DNA of 64,000 bases, from contig JAEEOJ010000145.1 of NCBI GenBank assembly GCA_016284175.1, forward strand, positions 1 through 64,000. The letters run 5' to 3'. Shown piece by piece: positions 19,862-29,147 of the stretch (position 1 is its first letter; each line of letters opens with the position of its first letter). Source of the DNA: Lachnospiraceae bacterium. Lineage in GTDB: Bacteria; Bacillota; Clostridia; Lachnospirales; Lachnospiraceae. The translations under genes were made by a program, and so were the position numbers. The notes under the pieces are model-generated. The model made no database searches. It saw nothing but the letters and a program-made list of their open reading frames with translations, and was not told the DNA's origin.

Positions 19862-20965
19862 ATGCGTAAGGCGTTCAAAAAACTTACAACCGCAATAGGA
19901 AATCTAATACAAAAGCTGATTGAAAGCATCATCTTTCGAATCAGCTTTTTTATCATTTTCGCCCTTACGGTATCAAACGTGTTAGCCGGCGGCATAATGA
20001 TGATTCTCTATCAGACTTCCTTAAGAGACAAACTTGGAATCACGCCCCTTAAGCTTACAATCATCGTGCTTGTATTCAGTTACCTTTCATCCGCGGCGCT
20101 CTCAATCGTTATAAACAGAAACGTATTTAAGCCTTTAAGAAAGCTCACCAAGCTTACCGAACAGGTTGCCGAGGGCAATTATGACGTCAATGTAGAAGGC
20201 ATTACAAATTTCTTTACAGAGAAATCCGACCTCGGTAATCTGGTAAATGCTTTTGAGGACATGACGCACGAGCTTTCCTCAACGGAAATTTTTAGAAACG
20301 ATTTTATCCACAATTTTTCGCACGAATTCAAGACTCCGATCATTTCGATAAGAGGCTTTGCAAGACAGCTTTACAAAGGAAACCTTACACCCGAGCAGCA
20401 GAGCGAATTTGCCAAAATCATAATGGACGAGAGTGAACACCTCGCCAATATGTCTTCTAACGTGCTTCTTTTATCAAAGCTCGAATCACAGGAAATTGTT
20501 TCGGACAAGGAATCCTTCAGTCTGGATGAACAGCTTCGAACCTGTATGCTTATAATGGAGGAACAGTGGAGCGAAAAGAACATAACGATTGATATGGATC
20601 TCGATGAAATAGATTATTATCAGAACAAGGATCTTTTGTATCACGTATGGATGAATCTTTTCTCAAATGCGGTTAAATTCACCAAGGAAAACGGAACCGT
20701 ATCGGTTCAGTGCCACAGGGCAAATGATGCGATTTTCGTTGCAGTCTCCGATAACGGTATGGGAATGGATGAAGAAACCCTGAAACATATATTTGAAAAA
20801 TTCTATCAGGGCGATTCTTCGCATGCGACCGCAGGCAACGGCCTCGGACTTTCGCTTGTTAAGCGAATCGTCGAAATGATGGAAGGACGTATTTCCGTCG
20901 AAAGTACTTTAGGAAAAGGCAGCACATTTATTGTTTCACTCCCTCTCCAGAATATAGAATCATAA
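19862..20965 (+). CDS. HAMP-domain sensor histidine kinase
   Basis: TM helices, HAMP, FSHEFKTPIISIRG H-box, DNGMGMDE, GNGLGLSLVKRI. Confidence 0.93.
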   Translation: MRKAFKKLTTAIGNLIQKLIESIIFRISFFIIFALTVSNVLAGGIMMILYQTSLRDKLGITPLKLTIIVLVFSYLSSAALSIVINRNVFKPLRKLTKLTEQVAEGNYDVNVEGITNFFTEKSDLGNLVNAFEDMTHELSSTEIFRNDFIHNFSHEFKTPIISIRGFARQLYKGNLTPEQQSEFAKIIMDESEHLANMSSNVLLLSKLESQEIVSDKESFSLDEQLRTCMLIMEEQWSEKNITIDMDLDEIDYYQNKDLLYHVWMNLFSNAVKFTKENGTVSVQCHRANDAIFVAVSDNGMGMDEETLKHIFEKFYQGDSSHATAGNGLGLSLVKRIVEMMEGRISVESTLGKGSTFIVSLPLQNIES

Positions 20966-20992
20966 AAGAAATATTTATAATTTTGACCATAG

Positions 20993-21020
20993 AAAAACGA
21001 TGCCCGAAAGCATCGTTTTT
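20993..21020. terminator. Bidirectional intrinsic terminator between convergent genes
   Basis: AAAAACGATG-cccgaaag-CATCGTTTTT. Confidence 0.85.
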
Positions 21021-21022
21021 TA

Positions 21023-22447
21023 TTATTCAAATATATATTCCATAAAAGTATCGTCTCTTTCCTGCGGCTTGTCATTTACAATGAGCACTACGTAAACGCC
21101 TTCGCCCGTTAAGCTGTAAACTCCGATCTTCTCACAGACTTCCTCGGGAAGCTTGATGGCTTCAAGGTCTGCCACGGGTTCTTCTCCCTCGGCCAGACCT
21201 TCTTTTGCGCTCTCCGATACGAAGTAATATCTGTCTTCCTCGGGAATATTGTACTTATCAGCATAGGAACTTATATCCTTAAAGCAGTCCAGTTCAATAT
21301 AGTGATCTATATATTCGGCGTCGATGAAAAAGTAATCATAATATCCGGCCACAATATATGCAAACAGGTTCTGATCCTGTGAGGGGTCGGGCTTAACTTC
21401 CTGACCTTCCACAAGTGTCATTGTAAGATCTTCTGAAAGATTTACCTGCTGTTTTCTCTTCTTCGTGGCAATCTTGTCAAAATAATCTTTGGTTAAGTAA
21501 TCTCTGCCTTCATCGGTTACAGCACATAAAAGAAGTCCGCCTGAATATAACGTTTCTTTCTGGGCGATAAAAGCATCATATACAAACCAGAGTGCAAAAA
21601 ATCCAACCAGTACGCCAAGAACAATCTTTAGCAAATAGTAATCCCTGATAAAACCGATTTTTTCCTTGAACGATAGCGATTTGAAGGTTTCTTTTTCGGC
21701 TTCGATTTTGCCTTTTACCGTATGCTCGTCAGGTCTAATTACAAGAGTGTCTCCGAGCTTCGTGTCGCCTTCTTCCGAAACCTCGCTTTCTTCAGTCTTT
21801 TCTTCGGCTGCCTTATCCTCTTCTTCTTTTTCTACCCTTGCCTCAAGCTTTTTAAATCCTTTTATGAGCGTAAGGTTCATAAAATAAAACGAAGTCGTGG
21901 TACCGAATAAAAGAATCGCGGGAAGCCATGATGCGTACCATAAGCAGGATATTATTGTAATTATTTCAAGAGCTGCTATAAGCGCAAGCTTTATAAAATA
22001 CAGGAATGAAAAGAGACCTGCACCTTTATATGCTTCTTTTACGGTCATTTCAAATCTAGCTATGAAGGGGAAAATCGTAGCGGTAATAAAAACTACGAAG
22101 CAGGTAAGCAGTACAAGTAAAACCATATAGATTTCATTGACATTGCCAAAGCCCTTATTATAAATCCAGAGCCAGTCAATTCCTAAGAGTATAAGAACTA
22201 CGAGCTGGATTATCCAGATAAGAGTCGCCTGTTTGAAATTGTCTTTAAAAGCCTTGAAATACGGTTTAAAGAGTGTGCCTTCTTCCTTACGCACTATCTT
22301 CATTGACACATAATATTTGGCTGTATAAGCCGCACCGAATGTGATTATGGGAATACTTAATATAAGTGTCAGAAGATTGAGGATAATCATATCCGCAACC
22401 TTACCCATAAACTGCATTACAGGGCTGTCAAATTTAAAAATATTCAT
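21023..22447 (-). CDS. YesL-like DUF624 membrane protein
   Basis: N-terminal MNIFKFDSPVMQFMGKVADMIILNLLTLILSIPIITFGA with multiple TMs; neighbour of Lpl-type permeases. Confidence 0.8.
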   Translation of the reverse strand: MNIFKFDSPVMQFMGKVADMIILNLLTLILSIPIITFGAAYTAKYYVSMKIVRKEEGTLFKPYFKAFKDNFKQATLIWIIQLVVLILLGIDWLWIYNKGFGNVNEIYMVLLVLLTCFVVFITATIFPFIARFEMTVKEAYKGAGLFSFLYFIKLALIAALEIITIISCLWYASWLPAILLFGTTTSFYFMNLTLIKGFKKLEARVEKEEEDKAAEEKTEESEVSEEGDTKLGDTLVIRPDEHTVKGKIEAEKETFKSLSFKEKIGFIRDYYLLKIVLGVLVGFFALWFVYDAFIAQKETLYSGGLLLCAVTDEGRDYLTKDYFDKIATKKRKQQVNLSEDLTMTLVEGQEVKPDPSQDQNLFAYIVAGYYDYFFIDAEYIDHYIELDCFKDISSYADKYNIPEEDRYYFVSESAKEGLAEGEEPVADLEAIKLPEEVCEKIGVYSLTGEGVYVVLIVNDKPQERDDTFMEYIFE

Positions 22448-22523
22448 AAAGGATTACCTTTCAGAAAAAACCGCTCCGGAATAAGCAGTTCCGAAGCGGT
22501 CAAAATATATTTTTGAAATTTGG

Positions 22524-23519
22524 TTAACCTTTTACGCCACCGATTGTAAGACCGGTTACAAAGTATCTCTGTAAGAAAGGGTAAATACAGATGATAGGTA
22601 CCATAGTAACAACTGTAGCTGCGGATCTTACGGATACAGGTGTTACCTGTTTAGCTGAACTTGTATTGTTATTACCGTTTGCACTACCGCTGGTCTGCAT
22701 TACCGAATTGAGCAGTTTCATCAATTCGTACTGCAGTGTTGTGTATTCTGTTTTCATACGGTTATAGAGCATTGCATCAAACCATGAGTTCCACTGCCAT
22801 ACAGCTACGAACAAAGCAATTGTTGCGTAAACCGGTTTACACAGAGGAGATATGATTTTGATGAAGATTGTGATATATCCTGCACCATCGAGCTGTGCGG
22901 ATTCTTCTAGTTCATCAGGTAAGTCTTCCATGTATGTTCTAAGTACCATTACGTTGAATGCACTTACCATACCGGGAACAATGTATACCCAGAATGAACT
23001 GGTCAGATGTAAATATCTGAAAAGTAACATAACGGGAATCATACCGCCGTTAACGTACATTGTAATAATCCAGAACAGTGAAAGAGATGATCTGAAAAGG
23101 AATCTCTTACGTGACATGATGAATGCAAGAAGTGCATTGGCAATAAGTGATGTAAGTGTACCGAGAATAGTTCTTAAAACGGTAATCTTAGCACCAACCA
23201 TGAAGCCCTGGATGTTAAGTACTTTGTTATAACTTTCAACTGAGAACTTTCTGGGCCAGAGGTAAATTCCGCCTCTTACAGCATCAAGTCCGTCATTGAA
23301 TGAATATGCAACGGTATTCCATACAGGATACAATGTTACGATTGTAAACAGAATAAGGAATATTGTATTGCAGATTACGAATGCCCATCCCCATCCGTCC
23401 ATTTTTCTGGAGTTCTTGTGGGCTAATCTTTTTATTGTTTTTAACTCTTCGTCGCTCAGTCTTTCTCCGCCATGAGAGTTTGTATAATTGAGGGCGAAAT
23501 CGTCTTTTTTTATTTTCAT
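22524..23519 (-). CDS. Carbohydrate ABC transporter permease (LplC/YtcP-like)
   Basis: EAA loop EESAQLDGAGYITIFIKIISPLCKP, C-terminal FVTGLTIGGVKG. Confidence 0.9.
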   Translation of the reverse strand: MKIKKDDFALNYTNSHGGERLSDEELKTIKRLAHKNSRKMDGWGWAFVICNTIFLILFTIVTLYPVWNTVAYSFNDGLDAVRGGIYLWPRKFSVESYNKVLNIQGFMVGAKITVLRTILGTLTSLIANALLAFIMSRKRFLFRSSLSLFWIITMYVNGGMIPVMLLFRYLHLTSSFWVYIVPGMVSAFNVMVLRTYMEDLPDELEESAQLDGAGYITIFIKIISPLCKPVYATIALFVAVWQWNSWFDAMLYNRMKTEYTTLQYELMKLLNSVMQTSGSANGNNNTSSAKQVTPVSVRSAATVVTMVPIICIYPFLQRYFVTGLTIGGVKG

Positions 23520-23534
23520 ATTCTTTTCTCCCTC

Positions 23535-24767
23535 CTAGAACAAACTTTCCTGGCCCATCTTCTTGGCCACAGTATTAAATATTAGTATCAATAGAATCGC
23601 TACGACACTCTTAAATATACCGGCCGCAGTACCCAGCGAGTAGTCCATCTGTCCAACACCCCAGTTAAGGATGTAGATATCGATGGTCTGTGAAACGTCC
23701 TGTACAAGACCGTTACCGAGTAAGTACTGAACTTCGAAACCACAGTTAAGAAGGTTACCGATGTTCATTACAAGAAGGATAACGATTGTGGGTGCGATAC
23801 TCGGAAGAGTAATGTATCTGATCTTGCCCCATCTGCCTGCGCCGTCAATTTCAGCTGCTTCATAAAGTGAAGGATCGATAGCTGTGATAGCTGCAAGGTA
23901 AATAATTGCGTTCCAACCGGTCTCTTTCCATACATTGGAAAAGGCTACAATCGGCCAGAACCAAGCCGGGTGGGCGAAGAAGTTATAACTGTCGTCAACA
24001 ATGTGGAAAAATCTTAAAAGTTCATTTACAATACCTGTACTTGATAAGGAGTCATGTATAATACCACACACGATAATCCATGAAAGGAAGTGAGGTAAGT
24101 AAGAAATTGTCTGAACTAATTTTTTTCCTAATTTATTCTTTACTTCATTAAGTAAGATGGCAAATACAATAGCCATAATAAAAGTTGTAGCAAGATTAAG
24201 AATACCCATACCGATGGTATTTCTGATGGCTCTAATAAATACAACTTTGTCAATCCATATTTTCATCGCCGAGAAAATGTTGCCTGTTGTTTCAAGGCCC
24301 CATTCAAAGACGTCAAATTCAAACATAAATTTGAATTTATCAAATCCAACGAATTTGGAATGTAATAAACCTGATTTTAACTTATAGTTCTGGAATGCCA
24401 TTACCCATCCGCCAAGAGGAAGATAGTAGAATAACAAACCATATAAAACGAATATAAAACTGATTAAAAGTAATACCCACTGTCTTTTTAATTCGCCCTT
24501 GGATATTCTCTTTTTTGATAAAGCCTTAATCTGGGCTTCACTTAAAGTAGATGCGTGTTCATATGCCTCTTTGGCATAGTTATCAACCTCGTAAGCTTCG
24601 TCAATAGCGTTAGCTTCGGTTGTTTCTGCAGTTTCTTCCGCAACCGTCTCAACATTTTCTGCTATAACTGTTTCTGCTGCGGTCTCAGTTGTTTCGGCTT
24701 CGGCATTAATCTCGTTTTCTACTGCTGCTTCTTCAGTATTGACGATCTGATCCGCTTCGTTTGCCAT
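23535..24767 (-). CDS. Carbohydrate ABC transporter permease (LplB/YtePQ-like)
   Basis: EAA loop YEAAEIDGAGRWGKIRYITLPSIAPT; start set at ATG 24767 (SD GGGAGG) rather than 24827; acidic T/E/A-rich N-terminus. Confidence 0.9.
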   Translation of the reverse strand: MANEADQIVNTEEAAVENEINAEAETTETAAETVIAENVETVAEETAETTEANAIDEAYEVDNYAKEAYEHASTLSEAQIKALSKKRISKGELKRQWVLLLISFIFVLYGLLFYYLPLGGWVMAFQNYKLKSGLLHSKFVGFDKFKFMFEFDVFEWGLETTGNIFSAMKIWIDKVVFIRAIRNTIGMGILNLATTFIMAIVFAILLNEVKNKLGKKLVQTISYLPHFLSWIIVCGIIHDSLSSTGIVNELLRFFHIVDDSYNFFAHPAWFWPIVAFSNVWKETGWNAIIYLAAITAIDPSLYEAAEIDGAGRWGKIRYITLPSIAPTIVILLVMNIGNLLNCGFEVQYLLGNGLVQDVSQTIDIYILNWGVGQMDYSLGTAAGIFKSVVAILLILIFNTVAKKMGQESLF

Positions 24768-24792
24768 TTTTAAGCCTCCCTTTCCTTTAAAA

Positions 24793-24826
24793 TGGCAACC
24801 ACAGCTATAAACAACCGTGGTTGCCA
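24793..24826 (-). repeat. Intercistronic inverted repeat (stem-loop)
   Basis: TGGCAACCAC...GTGGTTGCCA perfect 10-bp stem between SBP and permease genes. Confidence 0.8.
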
Positions 24827-24868
24827 CTTCATTAATTAATTATTACTTTTTACAAGATGTAATGTGAA

Positions 24869-26644
24869 TTACTTGCTTGCTTCGTATGCAGCCATACGAT
24901 CATCAAGTACGCCCTGTGCTTCGTTAAGGAAGTCTTCAGGTTTACATGCATTGTATGCATCCATGTAGTTAGCCCACTCTGAATCGAAATCAGCTGCCAT
25001 AACTACCTTAGGAAGCCATTTATGCTTTGTCTCGCCCATCTTACCCCAAGCAACACCACCAGGAGTGTCGTTGTTAAGTTCGTTGGACCATGACCACATC
25101 GGGAACCAAGGATGTGTTGCATTAACATCTTCTTCGATTGAACCGATCATGTCGGGATAACCGCCGGCATTGTATGCCTTGAAGCAGTTTGCAAGAGGCT
25201 CTGAAAGTCCTGCATAGAACTCGGATGCCTGCTCTGCGGGCTGCATAGCGTTCTTACCATCTTTGCTTGTTCCAAGCCACTGAGGCATGTATGAGTAGTT
25301 ACATACGTGAGATGCCTTGTAAGATGTATCGTTAAGTTTGTCTCTCATTTCCTGAGTTCTGTAGTATAAGCCGTCTTCATCTACTAAGTAGTCAACGCCT
25401 TCAACGCCCCAGTAACGGAGATCATGGATTTCCTGTTCAAGAATATCGCTTAAGAACTTGAAAGCTCTGTCAGGATCTTCACAGCTTATTGTAACAGCAC
25501 AACCTGATGATGCGTTAACTGTATCACCATATGTATGCCATCTCTGCTGTGTAACACCGTCTGCCATAAGTCCTAAAGGAACATATTCACATCCGAGGTC
25601 AGCTAAACCTGATGTAGCGAAGATAGGAGTAACTGTGTAGTTGAAGTCCCAGTTCTGGTCAACCATACCAAGTACAGCACCTGTAGAAAGCTTTGCGATG
25701 TACTCATCGTATGTCTGTGTTGCGAACTCTTTGTCAACGATACCCTTCTTGTATTCTTCGTTAAGTTTTGTGAAGTATGCCTTTGTGGTAGGTGTTGTGT
25801 TGTAGTCAACAATCTTCATTGTGTTTGTATCAACGATTACAGAACCATCGTTAGGATAACCATCGAGGAACTGTCCAGCGTTTTCAAGGCAGAAATATCT
25901 CCAGTCATCACAAAGGATTGTGTAAGGGATGATATTGATTGTGTTGCCTTCAGCATCTTCAAATGAAGGATGAGCTGCATAGTATTTCTCAAGAAGATCG
26001 AAGTATTCATCCATTGTCTTGATTTCAGGATAACCGTACTCTTCAAGTACTCTTACCTGAATCCAGAATGCTTCGTCGTTATGACCTGTAGCCTTGGACT
26101 CGCCGTATGTGTTGTTGAATACGTTAGCCCAGTAGATCTTTCCATCATCCTGACGGAACATATCCCACTCATAATCTGAGTACATCTCTTTAAGGTTAGG
26201 ATACTTCTCAATATAAGGATCCCAAGCTACAAGAGTATCAGCTTCGTAAAGTTCCTTGAATCCTTCACCAGCATCGATGAAAGTAGGAAGTTCGCCTGAA
26301 GCAAGGATTGAACCAACTGCTTCTGCTGCTGTCTGACCTGTAAGCCATGTTTCTTTAACTCTTACACCGGTCTTCTTAGCGATGATTTCCTGAATGTCGT
26401 TTCCGTCGTTGATTTCGGAACCGGGCATTGCTGCGAACATTGTCCAGTTAACGATTTCATCTTCCGAATACTCTTTTGCTTCTTCTACAGCGGGTTCGGG
26501 ATCATCCGGAGTTGTTGTTGAAGTAGCAGGTGTAGGTTCATCGGGTGTTGTGGTTGTTGTAGTTGTCTTAGGGTCACAGCCAACCAGTGTTGCTGCACTA
26601 AGCATACCAGCCATGCCGAGTGCAATGAATTTCTTCATTTTCAT
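24869..26644 (-). CDS. Extracellular sugar-binding lipoprotein of ABC transporter (LplA-like)
   Basis: Signal peptide with lipobox TLVGC, family 1 SBP length and organisation, adjacent permeases. Confidence 0.88.
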   Translation of the reverse strand: MKMKKFIALGMAGMLSAATLVGCDPKTTTTTTTPDEPTPATSTTTPDDPEPAVEEAKEYSEDEIVNWTMFAAMPGSEINDGNDIQEIIAKKTGVRVKETWLTGQTAAEAVGSILASGELPTFIDAGEGFKELYEADTLVAWDPYIEKYPNLKEMYSDYEWDMFRQDDGKIYWANVFNNTYGESKATGHNDEAFWIQVRVLEEYGYPEIKTMDEYFDLLEKYYAAHPSFEDAEGNTINIIPYTILCDDWRYFCLENAGQFLDGYPNDGSVIVDTNTMKIVDYNTTPTTKAYFTKLNEEYKKGIVDKEFATQTYDEYIAKLSTGAVLGMVDQNWDFNYTVTPIFATSGLADLGCEYVPLGLMADGVTQQRWHTYGDTVNASSGCAVTISCEDPDRAFKFLSDILEQEIHDLRYWGVEGVDYLVDEDGLYYRTQEMRDKLNDTSYKASHVCNYSYMPQWLGTSKDGKNAMQPAEQASEFYAGLSEPLANCFKAYNAGGYPDMIGSIEEDVNATHPWFPMWSWSNELNNDTPGGVAWGKMGETKHKWLPKVVMAADFDSEWANYMDAYNACKPEDFLNEAQGVLDDRMAAYEASK

Positions 26645-26724
26645 TTTTTTACCTCCTATAAAACTATGCCGTCACTACGGCTAATCGTACTTTAAATTAT
26701 ACTTACGTTATCAGTTTTTTATAA

Positions 26725-26788
26725 CCCGATAAAATTAAATAAAAAACCCGATAAAATATAGGTCGTTTTTGTCCTGTATTTTGTCGGG
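26725..26788. promoter_or_regulatory. Repeated operator-like sites upstream of SBP gene
   Basis: CCCGATAAAAT at 26725-26735 and 26747-26757 (22-bp spacing) and inverted CCCGACAAAAT at 26778-26788. Confidence 0.55.
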
Positions 26789-26834
26789 TAAAAAATGCTT
26801 GTTTTGCCCTATTTTTAGGGCTTTTTGCCATTTA

Positions 26835-27551
26835 TTACAAATTGGGGCATTTGTCCTTCATCTGAAGTTTTTCATACTTTATTTCGGCGATTTTCCAGTC
26901 AGACTCATTATCTATGTCCTGAACCTCGGTTTCATCCACAATATATGGAAGAATGTCGCCTTTCATGAGTTTTTGGTTTTTCCTGAACGCTTCTATATTA
27001 AAGCAGTAGAACTGTCCCACGTCATGATACTCGCTTTCAAGATCCTGCGAACGCGAATCCATAAACTCCGGATATTCGAAGACAAGCTTTCCTTCTCTTA
27101 TAACAAGAGCTCTCTTCGGAGGATAGGAAAAAGCAACCACGGGAATAAGCGTATCTGCATTACTTTCTATAAGCTTTGAAAGTGCATCCTTTAATTTTTC
27201 TCCGGTCACGAAAGGCGCCGTCGGGTAAATACAAACTCCGTACTCGAAAGTTTTGCCACGCTTTTCATATTCGTCGATTACTTCAAGGATAACGTCGTTT
27301 GTGGTGGCAAAATCGCCGCTGGTTTTTTCGCTTCTGTAAAAAGGAACCTTTGCGCCGTATTTTAAAGCAATCTCTGCTATCTCTTCGCTGTCCGTGGAAA
27401 CCATGACTTCGTCAAATTCTTTACTCTCAATCGCAGCTTCTATCGAATAGGCTATAATCGGTTTGCCCAAAAAATCTTTTATGTTCTTCTTCGGTATTCT
27501 TTTGCTGCCACCTCTGGCGGTAATGATTGCTATGCTTTTCATGTTTTTCAC
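26835..27551 (-). CDS. neuA: Acylneuraminate/CMP-nonulosonate cytidylyltransferase
   Basis: AIITARGGSKRIPKKNIKDFLGKPIIAYSIEAA, typical NeuA/PseF N-terminus. Confidence 0.88.
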   Translation of the reverse strand: MKNMKSIAIITARGGSKRIPKKNIKDFLGKPIIAYSIEAAIESKEFDEVMVSTDSEEIAEIALKYGAKVPFYRSEKTSGDFATTNDVILEVIDEYEKRGKTFEYGVCIYPTAPFVTGEKLKDALSKLIESNADTLIPVVAFSYPPKRALVIREGKLVFEYPEFMDSRSQDLESEYHDVGQFYCFNIEAFRKNQKLMKGDILPYIVDETEVQDIDNESDWKIAEIKYEKLQMKDKCPNL

Positions 27552-29147
27552 CTACTGATGACTGTTGTTTTTTCTGTACTTCGACGGTGTGCAGCCCTTA
27601 ATCTCAATGAACTTTCTGATAAAATAATCGCAGTCCATATATCCTACTTCCTCTGCTATCTGGTTAATCTTCTTATCCGTCATGATAAGCTGCTTGGCTG
27701 CTTCGTTTATTCTGATGTTTGTCAGATAGTCCTTAAAAGATACATTGTATTTCTTTCTGAAAACCTGTCCGAGGTAGGAACTGTTCATGTAATACTTTTC
27801 GCCAAGGTTTCTTAAGGAAATGTTTTCCGCATAATGCTCTGCGATATCTTTTTCGATGCTGGATAAAATACCTCTGGAAACATTCTTTCTTAAGCTCATC
27901 AGATAATCCGCATACTGAAGAGCGAAGTTTTTAAGGTGCTGGCTCGAACCTCTCGAAAGAGTTTCTTCAACCGAATTTTCGGAGATGTACTGAATTACTT
28001 CTTCCTGGTTTACATTGTCGTCCTGCTCGCTCGCAAGGTGGATAAGCTGGAAAAGAAGATAGTTGATGTTTAAGTTTACGAGGTTGTAGTTTTCGCCTAC
28101 ATTGGTGATTTCCTCATAAAGTTTTTCCACACTCTTTTCAATCTGTTCTTTTTCGTTTTTCTCTATTGCTGCGATACAATCGTCCAGACTCTTTTTGCAG
28201 AGATACGCACTCTTCTGTTCAATCTGAACTTCATCCTCGTAAATGTATACTCTCTTTTCGTTGTGGAAGCCCTTGATACTGTTTAGCATTCTGCAGGATG
28301 AGTATGACTTGGCTATCTGGGATATGTCGCCTACCTTTTTGCCGCAGATCATTCTTACGGGCTTTAAGAGTATTCCTTCGATTTTCTTAATCATGCTCTC
28401 AAAGAAATCAACATCCGACATATCGTATCTTGTAGCCATATTGTCGCAGTAAATGAAACCTACATCATAACTTGACTCATCATAGGAAACATCAAAGATA
28501 AAATGATTTTCATTATCTTTATATACTTCACGGCACGCAGAATGAAGCTGGTGCTGAAGCACTCTTGCATCGTAATCGTCCTCGTCGCTCTCTCTTGTTT
28601 CATCAGTGAGTTCGATGTCCACATATCTGATTTTGCCGGATAACTGCATGTGCTTTTTGACATATTCGATATTGCTGTCGTCGTATTTGCCTTTTATGAG
28701 CGAAATAACGTTTCTGGCAAGATAAGCATCTTCCATTTTTGCACGGTCGTCTTCTTTTTCTCGCGTGACCTTTTCAAGTTTGGATACATTTCGTAAAAGA
28801 GCCAGAATGTCTTTTTTCTGTACGGGCTTTAAAATGTAGTCCATACTGTTGTATTTAATCGCTCTCTGGGCATACGAAAAATCATCGTAACCCGTAAGGA
28901 TTGCGAATCTTGCTTTGGAAACGCCTGTTTTCTGGATGTTTTCAAGAAGTTCCAGACCGTTCATGACAGGCATCTGAATATCCGAAATGACTAAATCCAC
29001 TTCATTGTTTTTAAGATATTCGAGCGCTTCTTTGCCGTTGGATGCGGTATAAACTATTTCAAAACCTTCCTTATTCCAATCAACAAGTATTTTCAAACCC
29101 TGAAGTATAAAGGGTTCGTCATCGACAAGCATGACTTTTAACATCAC
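27552..29147 (-). CDS. YesN-type response regulator with AraC DNA-binding domain
   Basis: Receiver domain plus C-terminal HTH (YYMNSSYLGQVFRKKYNVSFKDYLTNIRINEAAKQL ... IAEEVGYMDCDYFIRKF). Confidence 0.92.
   Translation of the reverse strand: MMLKVMLVDDEPFILQGLKILVDWNKEGFEIVYTASNGKEALEYLKNNEVDLVISDIQMPVMNGLELLENIQKTGVSKARFAILTGYDDFSYAQRAIKYNSMDYILKPVQKKDILALLRNVSKLEKVTREKEDDRAKMEDAYLARNVISLIKGKYDDSNIEYVKKHMQLSGKIRYVDIELTDETRESDEDDYDARVLQHQLHSACREVYKDNENHFIFDVSYDESSYDVGFIYCDNMATRYDMSDVDFFESMIKKIEGILLKPVRMICGKKVGDISQIAKSYSSCRMLNSIKGFHNEKRVYIYEDEVQIEQKSAYLCKKSLDDCIAAIEKNEKEQIEKSVEKLYEEITNVGENYNLVNLNINYLLFQLIHLASEQDDNVNQEEVIQYISENSVEETLSRGSSQHLKNFALQYADYLMSLRKNVSRGILSSIEKDIAEHYAENISLRNLGEKYYMNSSYLGQVFRKKYNVSFKDYLTNIRINEAAKQLIMTDKKINQIAEEVGYMDCDYFIRKFIEIKGCTPSKYRKNNSHQ

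Noticed and set aside
26800-26826. Hairpin GCCCTA-TTTTT-TAGGGC after the cytidylyltransferase gene
   Set aside because: T-tract is on the plus side only; cannot decide whether it terminates minus-strand transcription.
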